Shown here in pieces: positions 33,015-46,347 of a stretch of DNA of 64,000 nucleotides; the first letter of the stretch is position 1; each line of letters starts with the position of its first letter. The stretch comes from Mesotaenium endlicherianum (taxonomy: Eukaryota; Streptophyta; Zygnematophyceae; Zygnematales; Mesotaeniaceae). The stretch is taken from positions 14,642 to 78,641 of the forward strand of contig WELA01006070.1 in the NCBI GenBank assembly GCA_009602735.1. Reading direction: 5' to 3'. The notes under the pieces were generated by a model. It was given only the letters and a program-made list of their open reading frames with translations, made no database searches and was not told where the DNA came from. The position numbers and the translations under genes are program-made.

Positions 33015-36000
33015 GTCTGTGTGCAGTCTGGACTGGCACTGCTGGTTTGCAGCAGTTTGCAGTGCTCTCCAGAGTCTCCACACATCGAAACAAAGTTGCA
33101 GCGCGTTAAAATCTCGTGCTTCGTGCACGTTGGTGCACGTCCGCACACGTCCGTGTCCGTTGGGGCCAGCTGTTCGTAAGTTCCTTGTCACGCCAGTCAG
33201 TGAAGATCAGTGCAGATAATTGATCAGTACCTGTCGGGTAGACTGGCCCGAAAGGACACTTTGTGTGGGGCACCGATTTGGACTAGCTCGACAATTTCCC
33301 GACAAAAACATTCGTGCGGGTTGCTGCCAACTTCCAAGTACTGCTCCAAGCAGCTCCATTAGTGCAGCTACCTGCCAATTTCCAGATGTCAGGTTGTGCT
33401 TTGTCGCAGATTTCCGGCTGCTTGAGGACACTGACAATCAGTATCGGCAAACACTGGACCTAGTTGAACGCGGTTGGAAAAGGTGGGTTGAGTGACAAGA
33501 ACGTACGAAAATTTTGGAAACGCGTGGTTCTTGTCGCTTTGAGGAGCTTGTTATCTTGATCAGCACATAATGTCGGTTTCTCGCCTGTCGCCGCTTCTCG
33601 GCTTTTAGCAGCCCTGAGATTCACAGCCCGGTCCCATTAAGCAATTGTTGGCTGCAAAAACGGGTTAAGAAATACCCAGATTTCGTAGGCCTCGTCGGAT
33701 CAGCGTCAGCAAGCTCAAGGTAAAATAGGTTTCAGGTGAACCTGGGTGAACCCCCTTTCACCTCCTTCAATAGACCGCTTCCTCTGATCGCCACTCAGCG
33801 TTGTGATCTCCGAATATGTTGGAGCAGATGTGCAAATGCTTATCTCGTTAGAATGTAAAACAACCAAAGAGAGCCATCGGTTTGACGTAATTAACGGAAG
33901 GTGCATAATTTGAAGTAGTGAAGACTGGTCTTCAAAAATACTCCCATCCTGAGTACCTGGAGGCAAAAACGAGAGCGGGGGGGCTATTTGGGCAACAGAG
34001 CGGTGTGCATAATGGCAAAACAATGTGGATTTGACGATCTGGGCGGATAAACAAAATATTTTCGTCGACGAATGAACAATCCTCGGTACACGAGTAGACG
34101 CAGTGTGGAAACATCAAGGTGCGGGTGCAAGTTCTGGGTATGCATTTTTTGCTCAATGGGACCGGGCTGTCAGTCGTGCTCAGTCGTCCTTTTCATTTTG
34201 TCCCGACCGGATCTCGACGAACTTTTGACCTTTGTGGACAGTGGCACATTGGAAAAGTAAATCTCGAATATGTGTACACTGTACAACCAGCCAAACGCGA
34301 AATCATCAAGAGATCCAAAGAACGTTACTGACTGTCGGTTCCGGAGAACATATTTTGTCGCGGTTCACCAGAAATGTAGTTCTCGAGAAATGTCGTCCAT
34401 CGAACGTACCTCATTCCGCCAAGTACGCCAAGTTCCCCATTAGCCATAACTTGGCCCCGAACACCTGCTCAAATCGACGCATCGACGTTCAAGGCGAGTC
34501 CAGCTTACGTCGCCGCCCAGGTCAATGCTGGAATGGCCATCCAGCCGCTTTGCTGGGCCAGCGCATTAGGAAAAACTCGTCAGTCAACTGTCGCAAAAGA
34601 TGCTGAAAGTGTATTTAGCTGAGTAACATAGATCCCTTCCCTTTTGCTCTAACTAGAAGACTGAGCGCTTACTCCTCATTCTTCTCAAGATGGAATTAGA
34701 AGTATCCCGAGTTCCTAAAGGGTTCAATAGCAATAGCAGTTTAACCTGTTTGTCTGCGGGAGGGAAAAACGATAGCAGACTCGCAACTATCGACTCGCCT
34801 ACATTTCAATCATTCGCACTTGGCGACCATCGCAAACATTCGCAAAGGATTCACCTTCACACAACAAAGGCCGCAACGGGGCCCAGCCTTCAAAATTGCT
34901 GCCCAACTTTGCGCTACACGATCATACAAGTTTGACACAAAAGATCAGAAAATATATCATATATTCTACCATCTCCATGGAAATAGTGTTAACGCAGTGC
35001 AGAGGGGGAATATAGCTGGTACAGGCCCCACGGGTGGCGTAAAATTTGAGATCATTTGCGTTGTTGGATTTTTTAGAATCATGCAATTTAGAATCAAAAA
35101 TTATATAAAACATCATGTGCGTCAGGCAGTGTCAAGTCCCGGATTCATTTGATATTATAAAATCTGGTCGAATTCTGGGGCCTGGCTGGCTATCACGATG
35201 ACATGGTACTTTGGCAACCCTTCAAACCTGCATTTCAACCAATAAGCTATGCCGCTTGACTGGGCGGACGCCATGCGCCCAATCAATCGGCCCACTCTGA
35301 CCAACCTTGACCAAGACCCCTTAGTCTGCGTGTGTGCGCGCCGCGTCGAATACCACAACCTGGCCATGCAGACGGCTAAAACTCATTTTTATGTCTGTCA
35401 TGTTAATTTAAACCACGGATTAGCTTCCTGTTTAATTGCCCGACATCGAAAAAGGGCCTAGATCAAAAAAGGGCCTAGATTTTATATAGCGGAGAAGGTA
35501 TCCTGCGGAAGATTCAAAAAGTAGATGAGGCCAAGGGCCAGGAAGAAGCAATTTTTTTACGTCAGAAATGCATATACTTCACGTAAACATTTGTACGCAT
35601 TCCTTTGGTTCTATCTAGCTCTATCCGCTTCTTGAGGAACTGCAACTAAAATTGTCATAGCAATGTGACTCGCTTACATAGGAGACAGACCAATGCTACT
35701 CTTGCTCAAGGAGATACCCTCTCACCAAATTGATGTCCTCCGAAATCAGTTTCAATGACCACTAGCTCGTCGCCTCTACGTCATCATGCGCATCCGAAAG
35801 AACCAAAAATTTGACAGTACAAACAGAAAAAGCTTTTCCGCAATTTTGCATACCTGCAAAACGAGCAGAACAAATTGGAAAGAAAAAGCGCAATATAAAT
35901 GTCAATGGCCTAGTTACAACGTCGTGGATCAGTATTCGAGGACTCTTCAAAGTACTAACATGTCCGAAAAAAGAAGTGAGACCAATCGAAACAAATGTGA

Positions 36001-37419
36001 TCAGAGAGCAGTATCTTACAAAGTCGTAGCCAGATACCAGCTTAAAAACTTCTAAAGGTTATGATTTTGCACCTCGTAGCCCTAAACCTTCTTGTAAAAT
36101 ACATCTGCATTGAAGAGTTCAAATGACAAACTATGAAGTGAGAAAGGAGAAATTGAAATTTTTTTCAAAGCTCTACCTTGAGAGCAGAGATGACAACCAT
36201 GAGTTATGATTGATAGGCGTCGGCATGATTTCACCACATCGTTTTTTGACTGGCAATTCATGATATGCTTTACACATTGCACTTGTCTGTCCTCTTACTC
36301 TTCGTCAGTATCGAGGTGCCATTGTTGCATTTGTATTCATCGATATTCACTTGCGAGGATTCATAATTTGGCCATAACAGTGCTGATCTTGCCTAAGCCT
36401 TCACATCAAGAAGAGAATCTACTGCGCATTGGCTTGCTTACATGCAAAGCTTACCCCTTTCTTTAGGGGCACTAGCACAACCCGCGAGCGACGTGTAGCA
36501 GGGTCTGCTACAGGAGGGAGGAAGTTCCTACAGAAGCTGCAGACCCGGGGGTAGGAGGAGGTGCAACTATAGTCCAGGGGCGAAGAGCCTGTAACTGGCA
36601 AGTACAGTGCTTCTCGTCACTTCCCTCTTTCGGGTGTATACTGTCCACTCCTAGTCGCATTTGGAGTGGGCTGGTTTCTCAAGCAACAGGTCTCTGCTCA
36701 TATTTGCAGATACTCCCCAAGAGACTGAAATTGAGCTGACAGCCTCTTCTTGTTCACCACTCCAGTCTCTGCCGAATACCTTGCTGGATGTTGCTGGGGC
36801 TTGCCGAGTTGTACAGGAAAGGGATTGAGGGAGAGTTGTCATTCGTGCTAGAAATGACTATTGAGATGGTCAATTCGTCTGATTCTCACCAGACCTACAC
36901 TGGTCACGTATGGCATGACCCTGCCCGATTTGTGCTCAAAGATTAAAGCATCTATGGTGAATTTGCGGGCTCGTAGCGGGCTTGCCTTTCACGCAATAAG
37001 TATTGTTAGACGTTGCCTATCCAATTGAGCGGTGAAGCTCTCTTGTTATTTCAGTCGTTTAGGTGGGAGATTATTCTCACCATCCCAGGCGCTCCATTGG
37101 ATTCAGACTCCAATTTGATCATTGTCACATAAACACTTGAAGCAGAGCAGCTGCAGCTAGGGATAGACGTTGTTTTTCTACGTTCGTGTCCATGACAAGT
37201 GATCACGATAAAACTTGATAGTGTTTAACTTGATATTCATAAAATTAGGACAGTAGGGAAATTCACTGAGATAATAAGAGATTACCAGTGGAAGTTGGTT
37301 CTCTTTACCAGTTAGGCGAATGTACGAAAAGTGGTTTACACCTCATTTGAGATTCGTTTCTTTGTTTCATTTTGATTCATGCAGAAGCTTAATCAAGCCT
37401 TGTTGCCATGCAGTAGGCA
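33015..37419. other. Long non-coding or unrecognised stretch
   Basis: Upstream of the EGF-like gene. I find no coding region with supporting motifs, no RNA gene and no element ends. Two short open stretches on the minus strand (36419-36601, 36651-36842) are near splice-like signals but have no recognisable domain. Confidence 0.4.
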
Positions 37420-38050
37420 CGATGACTGTTTGTGAATCCACAGAAGATTTTTCTTTGTTTTATAGAGCGGCGTTTGCGCGAGAGAATTGTAGCGTCTCGC
37501 ATCGACCGCACCGACGTCAACTATACACTAGCAGAAGCATATTGCTCCCAATGCAGCTGCGCACAACAGATATCAACAACAGGGTTGCTAGCTTCGCCTG
37601 GCATTTGCCAAGAGGCCCTGCGCTTCTTTCGGGCCCAGCATGCTTTGTGCTTGCGCAATATCATATGCAACCGTGACCCGCAATGCCCACGCAACCGCAG
37701 ACGTCACAACGCAGCTTGCCACGGGGCAGGCTCATGACGGTACCAACGACCCGGCACTTGCGAGGTATTGCATCAAGATTGGCCATCTGCAAGTCGTTTG
37801 ACTCCAGCGGAAAAGCAACATCAAGAACGTGCGCCCTTTGTCGCGCTCGAAGAGTGCAGGCGCATTCACTCAATGTAGAATACGCAACTCGCACGTAGAC
37901 AGCGTCTCAGCAATGCTTGCGACGTTGACACCTGTCATCGCTGCCTTGGCACCCCGACGTTTACAACTATGATGTAATCAGAAGCCGAGAACGCGCGATT
38001 CCACGCCGCAGACAGTTATGACGCCTGCGGTGCGTTATGGGCGCCAGCAT
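37420..38050 (+). pseudogene. Degenerate gag scrap of the double-knuckle family
   Basis: IERRLRERIVASRIDRTDVNYTL-like text (about 37460-37530) matches the LRERAVVPLIDRHGSEYSLEQAY region of the gag at 1-1530. A knuckle-like CIKIGHLQVV near 37770-37800 matches CGKAGHLQIVC. The scrap is short and worn: very old, many breaks. Confidence 0.55.
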
Positions 38051-38289
38051 CTCCCATAAGCGCTTAGGTGCTGACACATGGTGGCTCCCTGCCAATCACA
38101 GCGGCCAAACATGGACACACGCTGCCAGCACATCTGCACGCACCACGTGCAGTGTTGACGCACGTCAGACCTAATCAGGGATGTCGAACAACAAAATGTC
38201 CGTCTTTCGCGATCCTTTCGCAGCCTGGATACGCCACCCGCCGCAACTTTGCCCAGCGCCGTTGCGGTGGCAACATTTGTCACCACGAT
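38051..38289. other. Unassigned spacer
   Basis: Between the gag scrap and the truncated E4 copy. Nothing recognisable. Confidence 0.3.
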
Positions 38290-38478
38290 ACAACTCAAGA
38301 AGACCCCGCCATTTCTACTGGCCAATCTCCGTGATGAAGCTTGTCGGCCCCCCCTACTTCTAGGCTACCCCCATCAGCAGCCTGCGGAAGCAACAAAGCT
38401 AGCAACTCGAATCCTAAAGAATCAGGCTGCTAGATGTGAGCGTGGTCGAGCGCAAGATTAAGAAGTAGAGGTGCTAGG

Positions 38479-38515
<37 letters not shown>

Positions 38516-39705
38516 GAAATGTCACTCCCACCAGAAATTGGTGAGGGCAGTGGGGACTCTGCTGAAAATTCAGCCGATATAGCCAGCCACTTCGGGTGCG
38601 TCCGGGGGTCAGCAACATGCGCTTTGGAGACCAAGACAGGGCTTGGAAGCTGGGGAATCACTGTACTCCTTCCCTTGAGCGTAATAGTAAGCTTCTCAAA
38701 ACCTCTACTACGCTGGACGAGACAAGGGAGCAACGAAATCAACAAGCATAGTTGAGGTGCGAGCACGAGCAATTAGCACGCTCCAAATACCTAAACCCTG
38801 CTAGACTAAAAGAGGCTTAGCATTTGTATGTAAGGAGCTAGGAGCATGGGCGGACAAGTTAATACTACAGTATGTGAGTGGGCAAGGTGAATAGGATGTC
38901 TATACACTAGGCTAGCGTGTTATGGCGGGCTTTGACCTCGCGAGACACTATGCTAGCGGAACCGTAGCATGCATTGACTATGAGAGTGTCTCACTACAAT
39001 GAGTGAAGCAACAAGCAAGTACAACAGCAAGGGATAAGCATAAACAAGAGTTCGAGAGAAAAAGTATTGTAGAAGCATCTAACGACATACAAATGCTAAC
39101 ACTCTGTGAATATTAACTCGCGGCCTAAATAGCATACCCACAAATATTTAGCCCAGTGCCGAAAACAAACACATAATCACGAAATACCTACCAGAGTGAC
39201 GTACTGACACGTCACATTGACAAGGTAAATACCGACCAACGAGCATGGAATCACTTGGGTCAAAGTGTATGACGCGGTACAAAGGTACGACTCCCCACTC
39301 CCCACCTACATGCCCGTACACTCCCTGAATCCCTAGCAACCCCGTGGGCATACCCGGCGGGGTTGCCTATCGTACAAGACGACCAAGTCACGGGCAACTA
39401 CAACTCCCACTTGGTATCAGCGCCGACCTAATGAGCGAGGGAACTTGTGGGTCGACCTCCACACGTGTGGGCGGCACACCACGTGTGAAGGTGGAAGAAG
39501 CGCGTGTAATCCGGGCGGAACCTCACAGCTGCTCAACAGCAGAACCTCGTGAGCGGATTGTAGTTCCAAGTGTTTGCTGCAATCGTTTGTGAACTAGGCC
39601 ATCCTCACCTACCACCCTAACCCAACTAAACACTATACTGTCAGCATCCACCACCCCAGGTCACTGTGGCTAGACACACACAGGACTTGAAGGCACAAAG
39701 CATGG
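38290..39705 (-). mobile_element. E4: 5' end of a family E element (block A1 and gag start)
   Basis: Minus strand: block A1 from about 39705 to 38830, then leader and gag N-terminus (MLLTPGRTRSGWLY near 38618, as MLLAPKRTRSGRSY in E2) to about 38290. A (GA)n microsatellite at 38482-38513 lies in the gag start and codes for a Leu-Ser repeat. Hairpin GTGACGT/ACGTCAC lies at 39196-39215. The right edge abuts RNase H sequence of another gypsy element at the DHQP motif. Broken, truncated. Confidence 0.75.
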
Positions 39706-40956
39706 CTGGTGGTCGATGACCAGGCAAAAGTGCGTAGAGATAGTGCCTAAAGTGCACAATCGCCCAGACCACCGCCAGGCACTCCTTCTCGTAAGAGCCG
39801 TGGTTGCCCTCGGCACGGTTGTTGCTGTGGTTGGCGTACGCCACCACGTGCCCGGAGCACTGCTCCAAGCCCAGCCTGCGACTAGTCGGTGTGGAGGATG
39901 AAGGGCTTCTTGTAGTCGGGATGCCGAAGCACCGGGGTGCTCACCAGCAGCTCCTTGATTTTGTCAAACGCCGCCTGCTGCTCCGTCCCCCATACGTAGG
40001 CCACCCCTTTTGCAGCAAGTCGTTAAGCGGGCGGGAAGCCTGTGATGGCCAAGCTCTTGGCCAGCTGCGGAGCCAGCCCACTAGAGGAGAGGAGATGCCT
40101 GAGGTACTCCACCTCTCGGGTCCCAAAGGTGCACTTGCCTGGATGGCACTTGATCCCAACGGCCTCCAAGCGGTCTTGGACTGCAGTGATATGCGCCACG
40201 TGCTCCTCAAACGTCTCATTGAAGACGAGCACGTCATTGATGTAACACCGGACAAACGAAAGTCCTGCCAAATCCTTATCCATGACTCGCTGGAAGGTGG
40301 CTGGGACGTTCTTCAACTCGACGGGCATCACCCTCCACTCGTGGAGGCGCTGTGGCCCCCAGAATGCCGTCTTGTGCTGGTCCTCTTGCGCAATGGGCAT
40401 TTGGTTAAAGCCCTGCCTCAAATCCAGCATCGAGAACCAAGTACAAGTGCCAATGTCATCCAAGATCTCGTTAGGGGTCGGCATAGGATATCAGTCCTGC
40501 TCAGTGACCTCGTTCAGCTTACGATATTCACCGCACATCCACTTCTCATACCAGTTGCATCATTTGTCGCATCCTTTGTTGCATCCTTGAAGGCATCCTT
40601 TGTCGCTAACATGACTGTGGGCGCGCGTAGGTGGAGGAGGACTCCCAAATGAGCTGGTTGTCCTCCAAATTGCTCGTCTGTGTGATGATCAAGCCGTCCT
40701 TGAAGTGAATGTAGCGATACCGCTTTTGGAAGATGGGGATGTCCAACTTGAGGGGGATCCTCATGGGTCACCCTTGTAACGCCCGAGGTCATGCATGCAA
40801 TCGGTAAAGCTGACGCTGCACCATACATCCAGCAATGCCACCAACTGCGCTGCCTGTGCCTCCATATGGATTTCCCCCAGCTTCCACGTGGAGGCAGCTG
40901 GTGAAACCTCTTGCCCTGCAACTGGCGTCTTTTGCCCTGCTGCCGGCGTAGTCTGA
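39706..40956 (-). pseudogene. Gypsy RT/RNase H scrap
   Basis: RT: MPTPNEILDDIGTCTWFSML, LRQGFNQMPIAQEDQHKTAF, NVPATFQRVMDKDLAGLSFVRCYINDVLVF. RNase H start: HVVAYANHSNNRAEGNHGSYEKECL. It is nearer to family E RT (LRQGFNQ type) than to A or D but distinct. No termini. Truncated by E4 on one side and by a family A LTR on the other. Broken. Confidence 0.75.
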
Positions 40957-41667
40957 TGAAATGAATCGACTTACCAGTAGACAATTAACAATAAATTTTA
41001 AATGATTAAAGTAAAGAAGTAATCTTTTAAGGTTTTCTTATAACCTATCAGCAAAAGGCTTCATAACTAGCGTTTCAATACTCATAAGTCAAATGCAAGT
41101 GAACGAGCATCAATTATGTAATCAGTAAGTTCATACAAAAGCAAGGTTAGAAGACAATTCGTCCTAATGGCTTCTCGCCTTGGATTGAGTCCTCTCAGTA
41201 AGCGGTTCAAGAAAGTTGGCCTTGTTTTTGAAAGCCGAACTCGAGAGCATGACCTAACCTATATACATGGAATAAGTGTACTGTTCAACGGCAAGTGCGA
41301 TGGCACCGCCTAGCCGGGAGTTAACGACGTTGGTAGGACCTCGGCGAACCAAATCCACAGCTATCTTCCATCATCCCGAATAGCCATCCACCTTAGGGTG
41401 TCATCAGGCCACTCATCTAGCATAGCATACTTCGATGTATGACTAGGCAGTTCGCTGATACCGCGTACGGGTAGTCAGCTGACTGTCAAAGAATGTGTCA
41501 GCAAGCTGACCTAAGTTGACTCAGCCTGCTGCCCTCGGCTAAGTCATTATACGGCATATTATTTAAAGTCCAACTGACTTAACCTTGACTGAAATTCAGC
41601 ATAGCGAACTTAATTACCTATTATACTTAAATAAATATTATATCTGCCAATATACTGATTCATTACA
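40957..41667 (-). repeat. Family A LTR (711 bp)
   Basis: Minus-strand TGTAATGAATC...CATTTCA, matching 6247-6964 and 25964-26682. The purine tract and hairpin that precede a 3' LTR in this family lie just upstream (41668-41705), so it is a 3' LTR. Confidence 0.8.
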
Positions 41668-41785
41668 ATCCCTTAAGCTTAAATTGTTGTCGACTCGACA
41701 ACACTAACGTACTCTCCTCAATAACAAAAAACAACTACAGCATGCAAATATATACAGCTGACTTTCCCTACCACCAAGCAAGCAA
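41668..41785 (-). other. 3' leader of a family A element with hairpin
   Basis: Holds the perfect hairpin GTTGTCGAGTCGACAAC (about 41687-41703) seen also before the LTR at 6247. The sequence continues at 47934 on the far side of element D, which inserted here. Confidence 0.65.
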
Positions 41786-42529
41786 TGAAAGGGGCAAGAT
41801 GCCCTAGTGGAAACGTAGTAACTCATGAGGAAAGGAACTAGTTGCAATCATACTAAAGGGTGCAGTGGCATGTCACTAAGAAAGCTTAGGAAAATTACTT
41901 GACATTTTGAGTGGCAAGAAATTGCTCACAAATGATGTAGGATGAAAGGCCTTGTCATTACAAACCCGTAGAAATTTACAGAAGTGAAAATTGATAAGAA
42001 ACAAAGAAGTTATGCCTATTCATAATTTTCTGCCTAAGTGCTCCTCCCTAGGAAGAAGCTACAGATTTTCCTAAGTGTTCGTCAAATTGTCCCTTCCAGA
42101 ATATTCGTGAGTAAGCCAGATCAATTTTATTTGACGTGTCGAGCCGAATTGACATCCACATACATGCATCGACATTACTAGAATAGTCTATCTTAGACGC
42201 GCTAGGCTAAACCGAAATTTCTAGGTAAATTGACCTAGTCGGCACTCCGCGTCAGCCGAACTTACGCGAAGGTTCGAGTTCATTCTAACGGGCCAGATCG
42301 CTCGACGCTGTCGGTCAATTTGACGGTCGCGCTCACCGCGAATTAAGGACAGTCGTCAACCGACCTCAAAACTAATTAAACTTCAGAATTCCGTAACTCT
42401 CTCAATACTTGACCAAATTCGACGAACTTTATATCAAAATGACCACAAAAATGCACTCTACGCTACTGTACAATCAAAACATACTTTCATGAAACTCAAA
42501 AATGCACTTTATAAACCTATGACCTTACA
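41786..42529 (-). repeat. 3' LTR of element D (744 bp)
   Basis: Minus-strand TGTAAGGTCATAGG...CCCCTTTCA, preceded by the purine tract. Pairs with 47184-47933. Confidence 0.9.
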
Positions 42530-45500
42530 TCATCCCCCTCCTCAAGATGCGACGTCCTCGACGCATTTTGCAAATAACGTCTCAACTTACTCTTACAATG
42601 AGTCAAGTTGGCCTCTGGCTCCCAAGTGTTGTCGTCTGCATGGTAGGCTTTCCACTTGACCAGATACTCTTGAACAAGTCGTTGACCTCGCTTGACTCGT
42701 CGATCGCCAACAATCGCCTCCTCTTCATACTCCAATACATCATCGATCTCGACCGGTGGTGGCGGTGTAGGTAGTCGTCCTGGATGTCCTTCATTCGGGT
42801 CAACGTATGGCCGCAGACAACTGACATGGAACACATCATGGATACGCCAGCCTGAAGGAAGTTCCAACTTGTAGGTCACTGGATTAACCTGCTTGAGCAC
42901 CACAAAGGGACCTGTAAACCGTGCCCGCAGTTTCCTCTTGCCTGTGAAAGGTAGGTTCTCTGTTGACAAGAGTACTTTGTCGCCCACATGGAATGTCACT
43001 TCCCTCCTGTGCTTGTTAGCATGCTTGACCTGCTCTTCCTGTGCCTTCCGAATACACGTCTTCGCCATATCCCAAGTCTTGGCCATCTGCTCCATAAAAG
43101 CTTGTGTAGTAGGAACCTGAGTCTCCTTGGCCTTCTCCAACAAGATGTTCCCTGGATGATATACTTCTCTCCCATAAACCATAGCAAATGGTGACTGCTT
43201 GGTTGATCCCTGCATGCTGTTGTTGTAGGCAAACTCCAACCCCGGCAACTTCTTGTCCCACTCTGAAGGGTCCTCCATAGTGAAACTCCTGAGCACCTCT
43301 TGCACAGTTCTGTTGAGCCTCTCACTCTGCCCGTCTGTCTGAGGATGATAGGAAGTGCTCATACTCAGCTTGGTCCCCATCAAAGTAAACAATGACCGCC
43401 AAAAGTTGCTAGTAAACCTTGGATCCCGATCTGAAACAATCACCTTCGGCAACCCATGTTGCCGAAAAATATGATCAAAGAATAGCCTTGCCACATCCGC
43501 TGCCGTAGAAGTCTCCTTCATGGGAATGAAGTGAGCCATCTTGCTGAGTCTATCAGACACAACCCATATTGCATCGTGCCCTTGACCACTCACAGGTAAC
43601 GATGTGATGAAGTCCATAGCAATCTGCTCCCAAGGATACTCTGGAATAGGCAGAGGCTGCAATGTACCTCCCTTCTTTTGATTTGGTGTCTTGTTTCTCT
43701 GGCACGCATCGCAACTCCTGATCCACTCCTCGATGTCCTTGTCCATATTTCTCCAGTAGTATTCCCGCTTCAGCACGCTTGCCGTCTTCTCGCTTCCAAA
43801 GTGTCCAGCATATAAGCAGTCGTGATGCTCCGCAAGCAGTAAGTCTCGTAACTCCTTGATGTCAGGTACCACCACTCTCTTGGAATCACCATAATACCAT
43901 ATGCCGTCCTCCTTCTGCATACTTGAGTTGGACTCAGCTGCTCCACCATCAGCAAACTCTGGGTCCTCCTCATAACCTCTCTGAAGCTTCTTCTTGAAGT
44001 CCACACTCTCCTTGATGACCGAGACAGCTGCAAGGTCACACCTCCTAGATATAGCGTCTGCATGGTTGATCTTCCCAGGTAAGTACTCAATCTTGTGGTC
44101 GAACTGTTGCAAAAACTCCATCCACCTTGCCTGTCTTGGTGTCAACGTTGGTTGCGTCATAAACTTCTCCAAGCTCTTGTGGTCGGTCTTGATGAACACC
44201 TTCCGGCCGTCCACATAACATCGCCAAATCCTCAAAGCCTGGATAATAGCCAACATCTCTTGCTCGTGTGCTGCATAGTTCTGCTCCGCAGGACTCAACT
44301 TTCTGCTCTCATATGCCACAGGCTGCAATCCTTTGCCCTGGTCCTGGAGAAAAATGGCTCCCACTGCGAAATTTGATGCGTCCATGATGATGGTGAAAGG
44401 AAGCTCTGGACTTGCAATTGCCAACACAGGTGCCTGTGTCAACAGCTCCTTAATCTTCTCAAAGGCTTGCTGCTCCTTGTCACCCCATAGCCACTTCTCC
44501 TGCTTCTTCAACATGTCCGTGAGCGGTGCACACACCTTGGCAAATCCTTCAATGAAACGTCGATAATAATTCGCCATGCCGAGGAAACTCCTGAGTTGAT
44601 GAATATCAGCAGACACCGGCCAAACTCTGACTACTTGCACCTTCTTCTGCTCCACCTTGACTCCTTCAGCTCCCACTATATGTCCAAGAAATTCGACTAT
44701 ATTGAGACAAAAGTCGCACTTGCTCATCTTCCCATACAGCTTCTGATCTCTCAAGACCTCCAACACCTTCCTCAGATGCTCCACATGCTCTTCCAAGGTC
44801 TTTGAATAGATCAGGATGTCATCCAAAAATACCACCACAAACTGGTCCAAGTGGGGTCTGAAGGTACTATTCATGAGTCCCATGAATGTAGCAGGTGCAT
44901 TAGTCAATCCAAAAGGCATGATTGTGAACTCGAATAAACCATAGCGAGTCCTAAAAGCAGTCTTCTGAACATCTCCTTCCGCAATTTGTACCTGGTGATA
45001 GTCACTCCTCAAATCGATCTTCGAGAAATACTTCGCCCCGACAAGCCTGTCAATCAACTCGTCCACTCGTGGAAGTGGGTACCTGTTCTTGATGGTGACC
45101 TTGTTGAGAGCCCGGTAGTCGACACACATTCGCATAGTCCCTTCCTTCTTCTTCACAAATAAGACTGGCGCTGCAAATGGAGACTCGCTGGGTCGGATGA
45201 ATCCCTTCTCCAACAACTCTGTCAGCTGCTTCTTCAACTCGTCCAACTCCGCAAATGATTGACGATAGGCGGGTCTCACTGGTGGCTTGCTCCCTGGTTC
45301 CAACTCGATCTTGTGCTCCATAGCTCTCTGTGGAGGTAATCCTGCAGGTAGCTCCTCAAGAAAAACGCACTTGAACTCCTCCAACAGCGCCTTAATTTGG
45401 GCAGGCATCTCAGCAGGCTTCTTCTCTTGAGCAGTTGGGCTCTGCTCCTTCTGAGCAAGGGGATCAGACACCACTACTTGCTCCTCCAGCAATGTACATT

Positions 45501-46347
45501 CGCCCAGGCTGTTAGGATTCACGTTTGCTCTATCTGATGACCTGGCCAGGGCCACCGAAACAAGGTACATCTCCTTCACTTGACTCGGCCTGCATAGCTG
45601 CATAACTTGCAGGCTCGACAGAAAACAGTTACTTGTGGTCGTATCTACCTCCACCTGTTTCGCTGTCTTCATTCGACCATCACGCCCTTGGACTTTCACT
45701 TGTCCTGTGCTCCAGTGCACTTGAGGGTTGGCTTTTCTGAGCCATGGTCGGCCCAATATCACCTCATGGTGACCCAACTCTGCCTGCTCCATAACTTCCT
45801 TACTCCGGTGCCCCACTACTTCCACGTGAATAGCTTCCGTAGATGCACCACACTTGAGTCTCTGCCAATTTGCCAAAATTGCCTCCTTAGGCTCATAATG
45901 CTTTTGCACAGGGATTCGCCACTCCTTCACCAGCTTCTTGTGCACAAACTTTGCACTTGCGCCACTGTTAATCATACACTTCGCCTTATTGCCGTCGACC
46001 ACTCCTTCCACGATGATAGGCTTGTCAACGTCTCGTCGTTTGCTTCTCGGCAGGCTCCTGGGGGTAACCTCCTTGTGAGTTCTTGTCTTCACGCCAGTAG
46101 ACACTCCAGAACGACTTACTGGCGTCCTCCTTTTTTCTGCTGTTGAGGTTGCTTCGCCTTTACGTAACAGTCTCGAGCCAGATGTCCAAGCTTGCCGCAA
46201 TAATAGCAGGGTCCTCTCGGCTTGTAATTCTGTTGCCTGCGCTGGTTCTGAACAAGTTCCAACTCCATAGGTACTGGACTTTGAATACTCGTGCTTGGCG
46301 CTTGAGGTCCGAAGTGTCGATATCCTCCAAAGTTGCGGTTGCCCCAC
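42517..46347 (-). CDS. Element D pol: protease, RT, RNase H, integrase, chromodomain
   Basis: One open frame of 1,276 codons; the start shown is only the first Met, since pol of this family is normally made with gag. Domains by approximate residue: protease region 108-200; RT 360-590 with [26 protein letters not shown] and [12 protein letters not shown]; RNase H 650-760 with [12 protein letters not shown] and [12 protein letters not shown]; integrase zinc domain 838-885 (HH...CDACQRNK); DDE core 905-1010 ([28 protein letters not shown]); chromodomain 1203-1255 ([21 protein letters not shown]). Its 5' part overlaps gag by about 230 bases in a different frame, an arrangement known in Ty3/gypsy elements. 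It ends at the 3' LTR with no extra ORF. Confidence 0.9.
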   Translation of the reverse strand: MGQPQLWRISTLRTSSAKHEYSKSSTYGVGTCSEPAQATELQAERTLLLLRQAWTSGSRLLRKGEATSTAEKRRTPVSRSGVSTGVKTRTHKEVTPRSLPRSKRRDVDKPIIVEGVVDGNKAKCMINSGASAKFVHKKLVKEWRIPVQKHYEPKEAILANWQRLKCGASTEAIHVEVVGHRSKEVMEQAELGHHEVILGRPWLRKANPQVHWSTGQVKVQGRDGRMKTAKQVEVDTTTSNCFLSSLQVMQLCRPSQVKEMYLVSVALARSSDRANVNPNSLGECTLLEEQVVVSDPLAQKEQSPTAQEKKPAEMPAQIKALLEEFKCVFLEELPAGLPPQRAMEHKIELEPGSKPPVRPAYRQSFAELDELKKQLTELLEKGFIRPSESPFAAPVLFVKKKEGTMRMCVDYRALNKVTIKNRYPLPRVDELIDRLVGAKYFSKIDLRSDYHQVQIAEGDVQKTAFRTRYGLFEFTIMPFGLTNAPATFMGLMNSTFRPHLDQFVVVFLDDILIYSKTLEEHVEHLRKVLEVLRDQKLYGKMSKCDFCLNIVEFLGHIVGAEGVKVEQKKVQVVRVWPVSADIHQLRSFLGMANYYRRFIEGFAKVCAPLTDMLKKQEKWLWGDKEQQAFEKIKELLTQAPVLAIASPELPFTIIMDASNFAVGAIFLQDQGKGLQPVAYESRKLSPAEQNYAAHEQEMLAIIQALRIWRCYVDGRKVFIKTDHKSLEKFMTQPTLTPRQARWMEFLQQFDHKIEYLPGKINHADAISRRCDLAAVSVIKESVDFKKKLQRGYEEDPEFADGGAAESNSSMQKEDGIWYYGDSKRVVVPDIKELRDLLLAEHHDCLYAGHFGSEKTASVLKREYYWRNMDKDIEEWIRSCDACQRNKTPNQKKGGTLQPLPIPEYPWEQIAMDFITSLPVSGQGHDAIWVVSDRLSKMAHFIPMKETSTAADVARLFFDHIFRQHGLPKVIVSDRDPRFTSNFWRSLFTLMGTKLSMSTSYHPQTDGQSERLNRTVQEVLRSFTMEDPSEWDKKLPGLEFAYNNSMQGSTKQSPFAMVYGREVYHPGNILLEKAKETQVPTTQAFMEQMAKTWDMAKTCIRKAQEEQVKHANKHRREVTFHVGDKVLLSTENLPFTGKRKLRARFTGPFVVLKQVNPVTYKLELPSGWRIHDVFHVSCLRPYVDPNEGHPGRLPTPPPPVEIDDVLEYEEEAIVGDRRVKRGQRLVQEYLVKWKAYHADDNTWEPEANLTHCKSKLRRYLQNASRTSHLEEGDDVRS

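Noticed and set aside
36419-36842. Two minus-strand open stretches with nearby splice-like signals
   Set aside because: No recognisable domain, ambiguous frame and no supporting neighbours; not enough for a gene call.
37661-37894. Cys-rich minus-strand reading frame
   Set aside because: Shadow of the gag scrap on the opposite strand; Cys spacing fits no zinc motif.
38482-38513. (GA)n run as a regulatory element
   Set aside because: Simple microsatellite within the E4 gag start; no further support.
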